DNA of 64,000 nucleotides from Natronorubrum thiooxidans (GTDB taxonomy: Archaea > Halobacteriota > Halobacteria > Halobacteriales > Natrialbaceae). Positions 8,533 through 16,257 of this stretch are shown here, in pieces (position 1 is the first letter of the stretch; each line of letters begins with the position of its first letter). The position numbers and the translations under genes are program-made. Below the pieces are notes generated by a model. The model saw only the letters and a program-made list of their open reading frames with translations. It was not told where the DNA came from and did not search any database. Location: the NCBI RefSeq assembly GCF_900156475.1, contig NZ_FTNR01000006.1, positions 186,001-250,000 on the forward strand, written 5' to 3'.

Positions 8533-9075
8533 TTATCGTGGTTTCTCCATCCCACCAAGTCGCATCCGTCGGCTCTGTACAGCGTGGACGACTGCCGAGA
8601 CCGCAAACAGCGCGAACACCAGCGTTGCCCAGCCCAGTTCGGAGACCGTCTCCGTTGGCACGACCTCGAGCCACAGTCCAGCCATCACGACCGACCCCAG
8701 CACAGTCAACCCGAGATAGTACAGCCCCCACGGGATCGAGTTCCCCGGGACGATATCCAGGTAGACGTCCAACTCCGAGGCGTGGTCGGTCAGCGCGATC
8801 GTTCGATCGTCGAACTCGATCATGTCGGCGCGCTCGAGCGTCGGCAGGTGCGTCTGCTGGAGTGACGTGTAGACGCGCTTGCGTTCGGCCGAGGTCAGCT
8901 CGTCGATCTCCTTGTCGAGTTCCCAGGCGGCGACGTGTTCGGCGAGGTCCCCGAGTTCGACCGGTTCGCCCTCGCGCTTGCAGTAATGGATCGTGTAGCG
9001 ACGGCGCTGATTGCTCAGCAGGTCGAAGATTTCTCCCTGACCTGGATCTGACCGTGTCTCAGCCTGTGTCGCCAT
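8533..9075 (-). CDS. Winged-helix regulator with two membrane helices (DUF7344 type)
   Basis: The product of 180 residues has an N-terminal helix-turn-helix domain (GEIFDLLSNQRRRYTIHYC, then LGDLAEHVAAWE, KRVYTSLQQTHLPTLERADM), the pattern of the haloarchaeal DUF7344 winged helix. It ends with two membrane segments (about residues 118-137 and 144-164) and a basic tail. The DNA-binding domain would face the cytosol and be tethered to the membrane. Such proteins are common in haloarchaea, often near surface-protein genes. ATG 9075 is used because the upstream extension to 9150 is A/T-rich and non-coding in look. It lies between two surface-protein genes and may regulate them (inference). Confidence 0.8.
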   Translation of the reverse strand: MATQAETRSDPGQGEIFDLLSNQRRRYTIHYCKREGEPVELGDLAEHVAAWELDKEIDELTSAERKRVYTSLQQTHLPTLERADMIEFDDRTIALTDHASELDVYLDIVPGNSIPWGLYYLGLTVLGSVVMAGLWLEVVPTETVSELGWATLVFALFAVSAVVHAVQSRRMRLGGMEKPR

Positions 9076-9207
9076 TCGGTGTCTGTCTAGAGCTGAGATG
9101 CTCACAACCAATAAGTATACTGTACTATCACGAAGTCGTGGGAATCGCATCCGATCGTGGATCGAACTCGGTCCCCGCGACCGGTATCGTACCGCCGGCT
9201 GTCGATC

Positions 9208-10101
9208 TTAACACTGGACGCCAGCGAGGTCGGTCTGGTTCTCCAGAATCGTGCCGGTGACGACCGCATTGTTGCCCACAGTGACCGATCCACAGGCCGA
9301 GACGTTGCCGTCGATCTCGGCGTTGTTGCCAATGGTGACGTCCCCGCCGGCGATGATATCACCGCTGACGAGATTGTTCGCGATGACGATATCGCCCTGA
9401 GCGACGATACTGCCGACGTTCGCGTTGTTGCCGACGGTCACTGAGCCCCCACTGGAGATGGTCTCGGAGACACCGACGTTGTTCGCGATCGTGACATCGC
9501 CACCGCTGGTGATCTGCCCGCCGACAGCGACGTTGTTGTCGACCGTCACGTCACCGCCGGTCGTGACGTCACCATCCTCGTCCACGGAGACCACGACCGG
9601 CTCGTCCGAAAGGGTCGTACAGTCAATGGGGACGAACGCGGCTGTCGTCCGTGTCGCATCGACACTCGAGCCAGCAGCCGAGGCGACGAGCCGCAGTTCG
9701 ACGCGGTAGCTCCCATCGAGCGCCTCCCCGTCCCCACACGCGAGGACGACATCGAACGTGTCGGCGTCGCTTCCCGGCTGGACCGTCGCCTCGAGAGCGG
9801 TCGTCGACACGGCTGCGTTGTACTCGTCAGTAATCCCAACCACTGAGGCGTCGACACTGCTCTGGCTGTGCCCGTCGAGAGTGTCCGTCACTGCGTAGAC
9901 GGTCGTCGTCCCATCCGGCGCGTCGATCGCCGCCGACGCTGAACGGTCCTCGAGGCCGAGATAGGCACTCGAGTCGTCGGCGGTCCCGACACTCACGCCG
10001 CGCTCGGCGGCGATGGTGGCAAACCCGAATGTCGGGCCGGCCATCGCCATCGCTCCGACGAGGATGAGCGCGAGCGCGATGACTGTGAGTGATCGTATCA
10101 T
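9208..10101 (-). CDS. Secreted Asn-ladder repeat protein with fibre-type N-terminus
   Basis: The product of 297 residues has a signal peptide (about 1-25), then FATIAAERGVSV and SAYLGL, a module also found in the three secreted proteins at 10589, 11627 and 13001. A middle beta-rich domain with Cys122/Cys161 follows. Residues 182-282 hold six repeats of about 18 residues of the type GGDVT(V/I)xNNxxV; the NN pairs fall at 189, 207, 225, 242, 259 and 277. This spacing suggests a beta-helix resembling bactofilin-type polymer-forming proteins, but exported. The short tail contains a Cys at the end. It could be a scaffold or cap of a surface structure; function unknown. Confidence 0.75.
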   Translation of the reverse strand: MIRSLTVIALALILVGAMAMAGPTFGFATIAAERGVSVGTADDSSAYLGLEDRSASAAIDAPDGTTTVYAVTDTLDGHSQSSVDASVVGITDEYNAAVSTTALEATVQPGSDADTFDVVLACGDGEALDGSYRVELRLVASAAGSSVDATRTTAAFVPIDCTTLSDEPVVVSVDEDGDVTTGGDVTVDNNVAVGGQITSGGDVTIANNVGVSETISSGGSVTVGNNANVGSIVAQGDIVIANNLVSGDIIAGGDVTIGNNAEIDGNVSACGSVTVGNNAVVTGTILENQTDLAGVQC

Positions 10102-10418
10102 GGATGCAGTGGGATCGAAGTGGCTGCGTGTGGCACAGATCAGCTTAGCTACGGCCTGGTTCCTGTGCCCGTACTAGAACTACGGGTGGCACAAATATAA
10201 GCCCGCCGAACAGTCACGACATCACATAGCTTGCTCGCGCTTGGCGTGCCGTGGTAGTGCGTGAAGCCGCCGAGTCGTCGCCTCAAGTATATCGTGAACT
10301 GCGGATTCGGCAGTCGTATCATTAGTGGTGAATTCTGCGGGGTGACTCGAGCAACCACGATAGTGAGACGTATGAGTGTCGGTGACTCGCCGAATCTGTG
10401 GGAAAGGCGATTTCGAGA
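10102..10418. other. Intergenic DNA, no gene seen
   Basis: About 320 bases between the divergent genes at 10101 (minus) and 10589 (plus). Short open frames on both strands lack halophilic composition and family resemblance. The region must carry the promoter of the repeat-protein gene on the minus strand; a T/A-rich patch (cacaaatataag, 10190-10201) is a candidate TATA element. Confidence 0.5.
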
Positions 10419-10588
10419 GTTCAAGCCGGTCTTGAAGCTGATATTGGGGTTGCTGGAACGGGTATTATCAATCCTGAATATAGTCTCGATACACAATACA
10501 AAGTAGGTAGGGTCCTAAGAGAGGAGTAAGAACCGCGTTCCGTCCCCATCGGCAGGGATCGAGGCACGGTTACATGGAGAGTACAATC
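10419..10588 (+). repeat. Duplicated block, copy 1: ORF tail plus spacer before DUF1102 gene
   Basis: This stretch is alignable with 12828-13000. The first 37 codons (10419-10529) read as the end of a protein: VQAGLEADIGV ... SLDTQYKVGRVLREE then TAA. The second copy encodes the same length with VQAGLE, ESLESQYKVGGLLAGE and TAA at the same place. Differences fall partly in third codon positions (caa/cag, ggt/ggg, gta/gtg). A spacer of 59 nt with weak hairpin potential follows, then a GGAG ribosome-binding site shared by both copies. Upstream, a TGA (10383-10385) interrupts the frame, so only the 3' end of a lost gene seems to remain. Confidence 0.7.
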
Positions 10589-11140
10589 ATGAGCATGAAC
10601 CGACGCAATGTGTTAGTTGGACTGGGAACGATCGTCGCGGGCGGCGGCGCAGCGCTGGGGACAGGTGCGTTTAGTAGTGTAGAAGCAAACCGATCTGTCA
10701 ATGTTTCTACCACTGGTGACGCGGGGGCATTAATTGGACTAAGCATTGAAGCTGGAAGCGCTCTTGAAGGGACAGGAGGTACCGACGATGAAATAATCGC
10801 CTTCGACCTCGAGAACGATATCAATCTTGACGCAGTGACAACATTTGATGATGTATTTACCGTTACAAACACCGGGGGGACAGCTTCGGAAATAACTCTC
10901 GAAATTGAAGATGCAAGTGATAATACATCTCTTCTCACTAGCGACGTGGGCAGCGAATCTGATGCGGGGATGTACCTTGAGAATTCATCGGTAAGTGGTG
11001 GCCAGATCACTCTAGGCAGCGCTCAAAGCGATGATCTGGTCTTCAGCGTCGTGTTCGATATGTCCGACGAAACAGATACAACCAGTGCGGACGGCACGAT
11101 CCCGGACAACATCATTATTAGAGCCACCCAACAAAGTTAA
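10589..11140 (+). CDS. DUF1102-type secreted protein 1 (putative fibre subunit)
   Basis: The product has 183 residues. It opens with a twin-arginine signal (MNRRNVLVGLGT, then GGGAALGTGAFSSVEANRSV) and continues as a small acidic beta-rich domain with the DUF1102-like FDDVFTVTNTGGTASEITLE and a closing DLVFSVVFDMSD. The start is set by comparison: the paralogue at 13001 has ATG at the position of 10589, but ACG where this gene has the ATG at 10574. A GGAG lies upstream in both. The N-terminus resembles SipW-dependent signal peptides of TasA-like proteins. Codon use is more A/T-rich than that of the genes beyond 13.6 kb. It is probably exported and processed by the peptidase at 14944. Confidence 0.8.
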   Translation: MSMNRRNVLVGLGTIVAGGGAALGTGAFSSVEANRSVNVSTTGDAGALIGLSIEAGSALEGTGGTDDEIIAFDLENDINLDAVTTFDDVFTVTNTGGTASEITLEIEDASDNTSLLTSDVGSESDAGMYLENSSVSGGQITLGSAQSDDLVFSVVFDMSDETDTTSADGTIPDNIIIRATQQS

Positions 11141-11626
11141 ATTTAAATTACAGTAGGGAACCGCTGACACTATCAAATAGTATTTATTGACTTAGTGTAT
11201 TTATCAGCTGATTAGTTACTGAGTGGCTGATAACTGTGGTGATTTCTATGGATCAGTACAGTTGCCGCATCCCTAATACCAAGCTCATTATCTTGCTTGA
11301 TTGATACTTAACTCGGAAAACTATTGCTGCATCCTGAAAGAAAGGTTAACGCTGCATGAAGTACACACGACAACCCGACTGATCAGACTGACATGCACTT
11401 CTTGTCGCAAAAATAGTGTGATCAAGAGAGATAGATTGCGATCGAACAGGGATACTGAAATACTGTCGAAAGTGCGCCTGTTTAATTCTGGATTCTACAC
11501 GAGGGCGTTGAGCCACCGAAACGGCGTCTGACTGCAGAGAGGCCAGTCGGTGTGTCTGTGTAAGTATGCGCTTTGGTGACAGTCGAGCCAGCGAACTTAT
11601 AATGATGGATAACATGTTAACTAGTA
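11141..11626. other. A/T-rich intergenic region, no gene seen
   Basis: About 490 bases, visibly richer in A and T than the rest of the window. Short frames on both strands end quickly and resemble nothing. An inverted repeat (atcagctgattagttactgagtggctgat) lies near 11203-11231. The motif cttataatgatgg (11597-11609) is a likely promoter element for the gene starting at 11627. The base composition and lack of genes suggest imported or eroded DNA. Confidence 0.5.
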
Positions 11627-12433
11627 ATGAAACGCCGGGTGTTCATGGGGCTGGGGGTGGCGTCAATCGGTGCCGGTGCACTGCATAGCACCGGCGCATT
11701 TTCAGCCGTCAATGCAGCACGCGGGGTCTCTGTGAGTGCCGCACCACTGGGCGACGGGCTAATTGGAATCGTCGATCAGGGACCGGTCAAGCGGAACAAC
11801 AAGGAACCGATGGTCGAGATCTCGAACAACACGACTGGATCGGTTTCCTACGAGATTACCCTCGATACGTGTAGTGACGGGACGCTCTACGACAACGATG
11901 GCGGATCCGGTTGTTCGGTCACGTTTACCCTGAACGCTGGCAATTCGCAGTTCGTCAGTATCGAAGCAGCGGTGACGGGAACGGTCAGTTATACGATTAG
12001 TACGTCTGGAAGCGTTTCGCTCGAAGCGACTCGAACCGTCGAGTCAGAAAGTGGAAACACAAATCCGAACGTGCGCATTCAAGCACCGAACAAAGATCAA
12101 GACTTTACTGCGGCTCTCCCACAAGGCAATTCGGGGAATATCTTTGAAATCAAGTCTGTTGACATCCGAGATGAAACCAACAACGTCGGACTTGCTGAAA
12201 TAAAATACGAAGTAAGAGAGGGGAGTGCCAATGGTAGACTCGTCGCTGAAAAGACTGTTATCCCCCCAGATCCCGATCGATACAAGCCAAATGGAAACCC
12301 AGCGGAAACGATTGAGCCAAACTCCGGTGAGATTGTCAAGAGTGACCAGTTGTATACTCTGCGGATCAGGGGCGAGAACAATAACGGTGATTTCAATACG
12401 ACAACCCTCTCGACGACAACTCCTAGTGCATAA
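11627..12433 (+). CDS. Secreted twin-arginine protein related to the DUF1102 group
   Basis: The product has 268 residues. The N-terminus MKRRVFMGLGVASIGAGAL followed by STGAFSAVNAARGVSVSAAP matches the shared module of its neighbours. A first beta domain (about 35-140) contains two Cys (TCSDGTLY and GSGCSVTF) that could form a disulfide. A second part (about 145-268) is Asn-rich (SGNTNPNVRIQAPNKD) and may be another Ig-like fold; it is less acidic than usual for the organism. No membrane anchor is present, so the mature protein would be released or assembled into a surface structure. Position between two DUF1102 genes supports a shared role. Exact family unknown. Confidence 0.75.
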   Translation: MKRRVFMGLGVASIGAGALHSTGAFSAVNAARGVSVSAAPLGDGLIGIVDQGPVKRNNKEPMVEISNNTTGSVSYEITLDTCSDGTLYDNDGGSGCSVTFTLNAGNSQFVSIEAAVTGTVSYTISTSGSVSLEATRTVESESGNTNPNVRIQAPNKDQDFTAALPQGNSGNIFEIKSVDIRDETNNVGLAEIKYEVREGSANGRLVAEKTVIPPDPDRYKPNGNPAETIEPNSGEIVKSDQLYTLRIRGENNNGDFNTTTLSTTTPSA

Positions 12434-12827
12434 TAAACGGATTTGGAGTCGGAGATGGCGTTGATCGACTAATTATCTCCTGTCGAGATCGGCGACAGTC
12501 ATCCTTGGTGTCCATGGCGACAGCCACCTCGAAAGTTCGGTCGATGGAGTTCACTCAATCAATCAATGGTGGACGTTTCGATCGTCAACATAATATTCAG
12601 GAACCCTTCAATATCGCTGATTGAGCTACTGCCACTGGGATTGAGCCTGACGCCCCCAATTGAACCGGTCTCCCGACTTCAGGATGTATGTGAGCCGCGG
12701 TCGTCCTCGTCAGTTCCAATCCCATCGGTCAGCAAATTAGAGTTGCGATCGGCATGACTAACACCCTCACTCATGGTATTTGTCAATTCGTTACACTTCA
12801 AATCCAGCGAATACTACTGATTTCGCT
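12434..12827. other. Intergenic DNA, no gene seen
   Basis: About 390 bases with only short frames; a 63-codon frame at 12566 has no family resemblance and no halophilic composition. The duplicated block follows directly. The frame of the block's ORF tail extends back here to a TAA at 12759, but this extension does not match copy 1. Confidence 0.45.
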
Positions 12828-13000
12828 GTTCAGGCCGGGCTTGAAGTAGGTCTCGCTGTCCCTTCACGGAGTGCGATCAATCTTGAAGAAAGTCTCGAGA
12901 GTCAATACAAAGTGGGTGGCCTCCTAGCGGGAGAGTAAGAGCCGCGTTCGACACCGGACTGCGAGTCGGGTTCGAACGCGGTTACACGGAGATTACAAAC
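12828..13000 (+). repeat. Duplicated block, copy 2: ORF tail plus hairpin spacer
   Basis: This is the partner of 10419-10588. It reads as a 36-residue protein tail plus stop (12828-12938; VQAGLEVGLAV ... QYKVGGLLAGE, TAA), then a 62-nt spacer with a strong hairpin and a GGAG before the ATG at 13001. The block therefore joins the end of one gene to the start of a DUF1102 gene in both places, which implies duplication of a two-gene unit rather than of DUF1102 alone. Confidence 0.7.
12942..12981 (+). promoter_or_regulatory. Perfect 10-bp hairpin in the leader of the second DUF1102 gene
   Basis: ccgcgttcga (12942-12951) pairs perfectly with tcgaacgcgg (12972-12981); the 20-nt loop contains a further near-palindrome (ccggact gcg agtcggg). 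It stands 4 nt after the preceding stop codon and 19 nt before the start codon. It could end the upstream transcript or structure the mRNA leader. Copy 1 keeps the position but has only a weaker stem. Confidence 0.6.
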
Positions 13001-13609
13001 ATGAGAATGAACCGACGAAGTGTGATGGTTGGATTGGGAACGGCAATCGTGGGCGGCGGCGCTGCGCTCGGTTCGGGTGCGTTCAGTACGGTCACAGCGG
13101 AGCGATCAGTTGAAGTTAATGTTATTAATAATGCAGGAGAGATCGCCGAGGAGTTCGTAGACGTTGTAGTTGATCCGACTAGCATCGGCAGTGTTGGAGT
13201 TGACGGTGGCACCGTCGTCAGTGATACGACCTACGACCAAACCCCAAGTCTGGGTAGTGATGCGGTCAGTCTAGTTGCTGATGCTGCTGACTTGACAATC
13301 GGATTTGGACAATCTGATGGTGGAGATTTTGATTCCCTTGACCCAATCCCAGCAAACGCTACGGTCGCATATGAAGATCTATTTGTAATAATTAATGACA
13401 ATAGCCAAACTAATGATACTTTCACCGTCACGTTCGACTTCGATGATGAAGACGGAACGGCCAACTACGATCTCTCGTTTGATGATGATGGTAATAACGA
13501 AGTTACTGTGACCGAGGGAACTTCTGAAACCATGGGCCTGACGGAACTCACTACAGGAGACGCAGGTAATTCTAATGGCCTACTGACTATCACGATCGAA
13601 AACGCTTAA
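13001..13609 (+). CDS. DUF1102-type secreted protein 2 (putative fibre subunit)
   Basis: The product has 202 residues with a twin-arginine signal MRMNRRSVMVGLGT and then GGGAALGSGAFSTVTAERSV, very close to the protein at 10589. The mature part is acidic, beta-rich and Asp/Asn-heavy, with YEDLFVIINDNSQTNDTFTV in the place of the DUF1102 core FDDVFTVTN and a closing LLTITIENA. It has no membrane anchor. The upstream spacer is also homologous to that of 10589. It is the gene nearest to the CARDB-signal peptidase-DUF5305 group (64 nt), so it is probably the main substrate of the dedicated peptidase (inference). Confidence 0.8.
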   Translation: MRMNRRSVMVGLGTAIVGGGAALGSGAFSTVTAERSVEVNVINNAGEIAEEFVDVVVDPTSIGSVGVDGGTVVSDTTYDQTPSLGSDAVSLVADAADLTIGFGQSDGGDFDSLDPIPANATVAYEDLFVIINDNSQTNDTFTVTFDFDDEDGTANYDLSFDDDGNNEVTVTEGTSETMGLTELTTGDAGNSNGLLTITIENA

Positions 13610-13672
13610 TTACGATTCACTCGCCTACGTTCGGCCGTCTGATCGAACCGACACGACCGATAACTGTATTCG

Positions 13673-14845
13673 ATGCCATCCACCAAGACCCTATTCGCAG
13701 CTGCAGCCGCTTGTTTTCTCGTGGCATTCGCAGTTCCAACTGTAGCAATCACGGTCGGTGAGGACCCGGCGAGCGACGACGTCGTCCTCGAGCCGGTCGA
13801 CCAGCGGTATGCGACAGTCGTAGATGGGGAACTCGAGCTTGATCTCACTGTCCTCGACAACACGGTAACGGAGTTCATCGAGGTGTTTACGATTTCGGTG
13901 GGTTCGGGCGCCGATGATATCGAGTCGATCTGGATCAGTAACGACGTCGACGGCCTCGAGTTCTACGCGGGAACTAATGCAGCAGCCGAACTCACAGAGT
14001 CGAACCCCCTCGAGCCAACGGCCGGCCAAACGACGAGCATCGGCGTGGCGGTCGATACGCACTTCGCCCAGAGCGGTACGGAGACGTTCACGGTTCACGT
14101 CCGCTACGAGGACGAGGATGACGACGACGAAGACGACGAGGACGATGATCCGGTCGAGATCCCGCGCATGATCGACCTCGAGTCCGTCGACTCCGATGTG
14201 ACGGCCGCCGAGACGGGCGACTCGGTGACGGTGACCGCGACCTACCGGAACAACGGCCCGAGGACGGAGACGGTGATGGCCGCGTTCACCGTCAACGGCG
14301 TCGTCGTCGAGACGAAAACGCTCGAGCTCGCCCCCGGGGAGACGGCCTCGGTGGGCTTCGAACGCCAGTTGCAGTGGCCCGGCACGTACGAAATCGGCGT
14401 CGACGGCGTCAGCAAGTCGGTGACCGTCGAGGGGCCACCGATCAACGTGCTCTCGGCCTCGGTCACTGACGCCGAACTCACCGCGGGCGAGACGACGACG
14501 ATCGAGGCGACGGTGACGAACCCCACAGAGATGCAGGTCGACCGCACCCTCGAGCTCGCCGTCGACGGGATCGTCGTCGACACGCGAACGGTGACGCTCG
14601 AGCCGAACTCGGAGCGGACGGTGACGTTTGACCGGCAGTTCACTGAGCCGGGAACGTACGCGATCGCGGTCAGTGGCGTCGAGGCGGGGTCGATCACGGT
14701 CGATGAACCGGAGCCGACCGTGCTTCGGAACCGCGACCTCTCGGCGGCGACGACGGCGGCGCTCGCCCCGCCGATGGCAGCCGGGTTCCTGTTTCTGGCA
14801 GCCGCGGCGAACCGTCGCTGGGCGTTCGTCTCGAGGGAAGCGTGA
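13673..14845 (+). CDS. Membrane-anchored surface protein with DUF1102-like and CARDB-like domains
   Basis: The product has 390 residues. A Sec-type signal (about 1-25) precedes a domain with DQRYATVVDGELELDL and NTVTEFIEVFTIS, which resembles the DUF1102 core. A run of Asp/Glu (about 144-158) forms a hinge. Two Ig-like CARDB-type repeats follow (about 165-250 and 255-345), each with a TxGxxxTVxAT opening and a (W/E)PGTY(E/A)I end. A single C-terminal membrane helix with a short basic tail anchors it. It lies 63 nt after the second DUF1102 gene and 98 nt before the signal peptidase. It may anchor a fibre to the cell (inference). Confidence 0.78.
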   Translation: MPSTKTLFAAAAACFLVAFAVPTVAITVGEDPASDDVVLEPVDQRYATVVDGELELDLTVLDNTVTEFIEVFTISVGSGADDIESIWISNDVDGLEFYAGTNAAAELTESNPLEPTAGQTTSIGVAVDTHFAQSGTETFTVHVRYEDEDDDDEDDEDDDPVEIPRMIDLESVDSDVTAAETGDSVTVTATYRNNGPRTETVMAAFTVNGVVVETKTLELAPGETASVGFERQLQWPGTYEIGVDGVSKSVTVEGPPINVLSASVTDAELTAGETTTIEATVTNPTEMQVDRTLELAVDGIVVDTRTVTLEPNSERTVTFDRQFTEPGTYAIAVSGVEAGSITVDEPEPTVLRNRDLSAATTAALAPPMAAGFLFLAAAANRRWAFVSREA

Positions 14846-14943
14846 CGACTCGAGGCCACTCCACGAGGCGTTTAAGATGGTCGATCCCGAACGACAATCT
14901 AGTTGAATAGTCAGGTATTCATGAACGTCCACAGGACGAGGCA

Positions 14944-16113
14944 ATGACGTCAGCGACGCTCCTCAAGCGAGCGGTCGGTGTCGTCGTCGCACTCGCGATC
15001 GTGTTGCTGTTAGTCGGCCAGCTACTGGGACAGCCGATTCTGCTGGGCTACGTCGCGACGGGCAGTATGGAGCCGACGATGGACGCCGGCGACGGCTTCG
15101 TCGCGATTCCAAGCGCGGTCTCGGGGTCGGTCGAGGAGGGCGACGTGGTCGTCTTCGACGCGCGCGAACTCCACGGCGGCGGGCTGACGACCCATCGCGT
15201 CGTCGGCGAGACCAGTGAGGGGTACGTCACGAAAGGCGACGCTAACCCGTTTACCGACCAGGACGGCGGCGAACCCCACGTCACGGACGGCCAGATCGTC
15301 GCCAAAGCGTGGCAGGTACAGGGCGAAGTCGTCACGGTCCCCAAGCTCGGGACGGCGATCATGGGCGTCCAGAACGCTGCGGCAGCGGCCGCCGGGACGG
15401 TCGGTCCGATTCTCGGCCTGACGACGTCGCCCGACTCGGAGGGGATCGGCTCGCTGCTGGTCGCCGTTGGCGTCGCCCTGCTCGGCTTCGGGGCGCTGGT
15501 TGATCGACTCGGCCCCGCACGACGCGAGAAAAAGCGCTCGCGCTCTCGAGAGAACGTCCTCGCGTTCTGGACGACGCTCGGGCTGGTCTTGCTCGTGTTC
15601 GTGACGTTTGCGACCGCAGCGATGGTGGTTCCAGCAGGCACCACCGAGTACGAAATCATCAGCACCGAGACGCCCGAAGACGATCCACAGATTCTCGCCC
15701 CCGGGGAGACGGGCGAACTCACCCGAACCGTCGACAACGCGGGCTATCTCCCGATCGTCGCGATTCACGAGGCCAAAAGTAACAACGTCGAGACGGACCC
15801 GCCCTGGCAGACGGTCGGGCTTCGCTCGAGCGCGGAGACGACGGTCTCGCTGACGGCCCCCGAGACGACCGGGCAGTACACCCGCCACGTCGGCGAGTAC
15901 CGCTATCTCGCGGTGCTCCCGCCGTCGGTACTGGTCTGGCTTCACGGCCTCCACCCTCTCGTTGCGATCGCCGCCGTCAACGGCGTTATTGTCGGCGTCG
16001 CCGTCACGATCGTCCTCGTGGTGTTCGGCCGCGGCGATTTACGCCTTCGCTCCGCTGGCACGCACGTTCCACTGTCGACGCGTCTCAAGCGGAAACTTCG
16101 GAAATGGCTGTAA
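14944..16113 (+). CDS. SipW-like signal peptidase I (S26B) with extra surface domain
   Basis: The product has 389 residues, far longer than the roughly 180 of a plain SipW peptidase. Residues 1-140 form the catalytic part: a membrane helix, then TGSMEPTM with the catalytic Ser41, THRVV with His84 (the S26B replacement for the bacterial lysine) and GDANPFTDQD with Asp99/Asp105. A second membrane segment (about 162-180), a basic stretch (RREKKRSRSRE), a third membrane helix (about 200-220), an extracellular Ig-like domain (about 225-320) and a last helix with a basic cytosolic tail follow. The gene stands right after the putative fibre subunits, as SipW does beside TasA. It probably cleaves their signal peptides. 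Confidence 0.85.
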   Translation: MTSATLLKRAVGVVVALAIVLLLVGQLLGQPILLGYVATGSMEPTMDAGDGFVAIPSAVSGSVEEGDVVVFDARELHGGGLTTHRVVGETSEGYVTKGDANPFTDQDGGEPHVTDGQIVAKAWQVQGEVVTVPKLGTAIMGVQNAAAAAAGTVGPILGLTTSPDSEGIGSLLVAVGVALLGFGALVDRLGPARREKKRSRSRENVLAFWTTLGLVLLVFVTFATAAMVVPAGTTEYEIISTETPEDDPQILAPGETGELTRTVDNAGYLPIVAIHEAKSNNVETDPPWQTVGLRSSAETTVSLTAPETTGQYTRHVGEYRYLAVLPPSVLVWLHGLHPLVAIAAVNGVIVGVAVTIVLVVFGRGDLRLRSAGTHVPLSTRLKRKLRKWL

Positions 16114-16257
16114 CCATCGATCCAGCGGAAAGGGCCGATATCGTTATAATGGTCGCAAAAAGTGAATGTGTATATGCGCGTCCTCCAGCCGACCCATTGG
16201 GACGGGCCGGGAACAGTGGAGAGACGGAGCCAATATGTCTAGCAGGGTGTTCGAATT

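Noticed and set aside
14100-14150. Run of GAC/GAT/GAG codons as a possible DNA repeat
   Set aside because: It is the acidic hinge of the 13673 protein, an ordinary low-complexity feature in halophiles.
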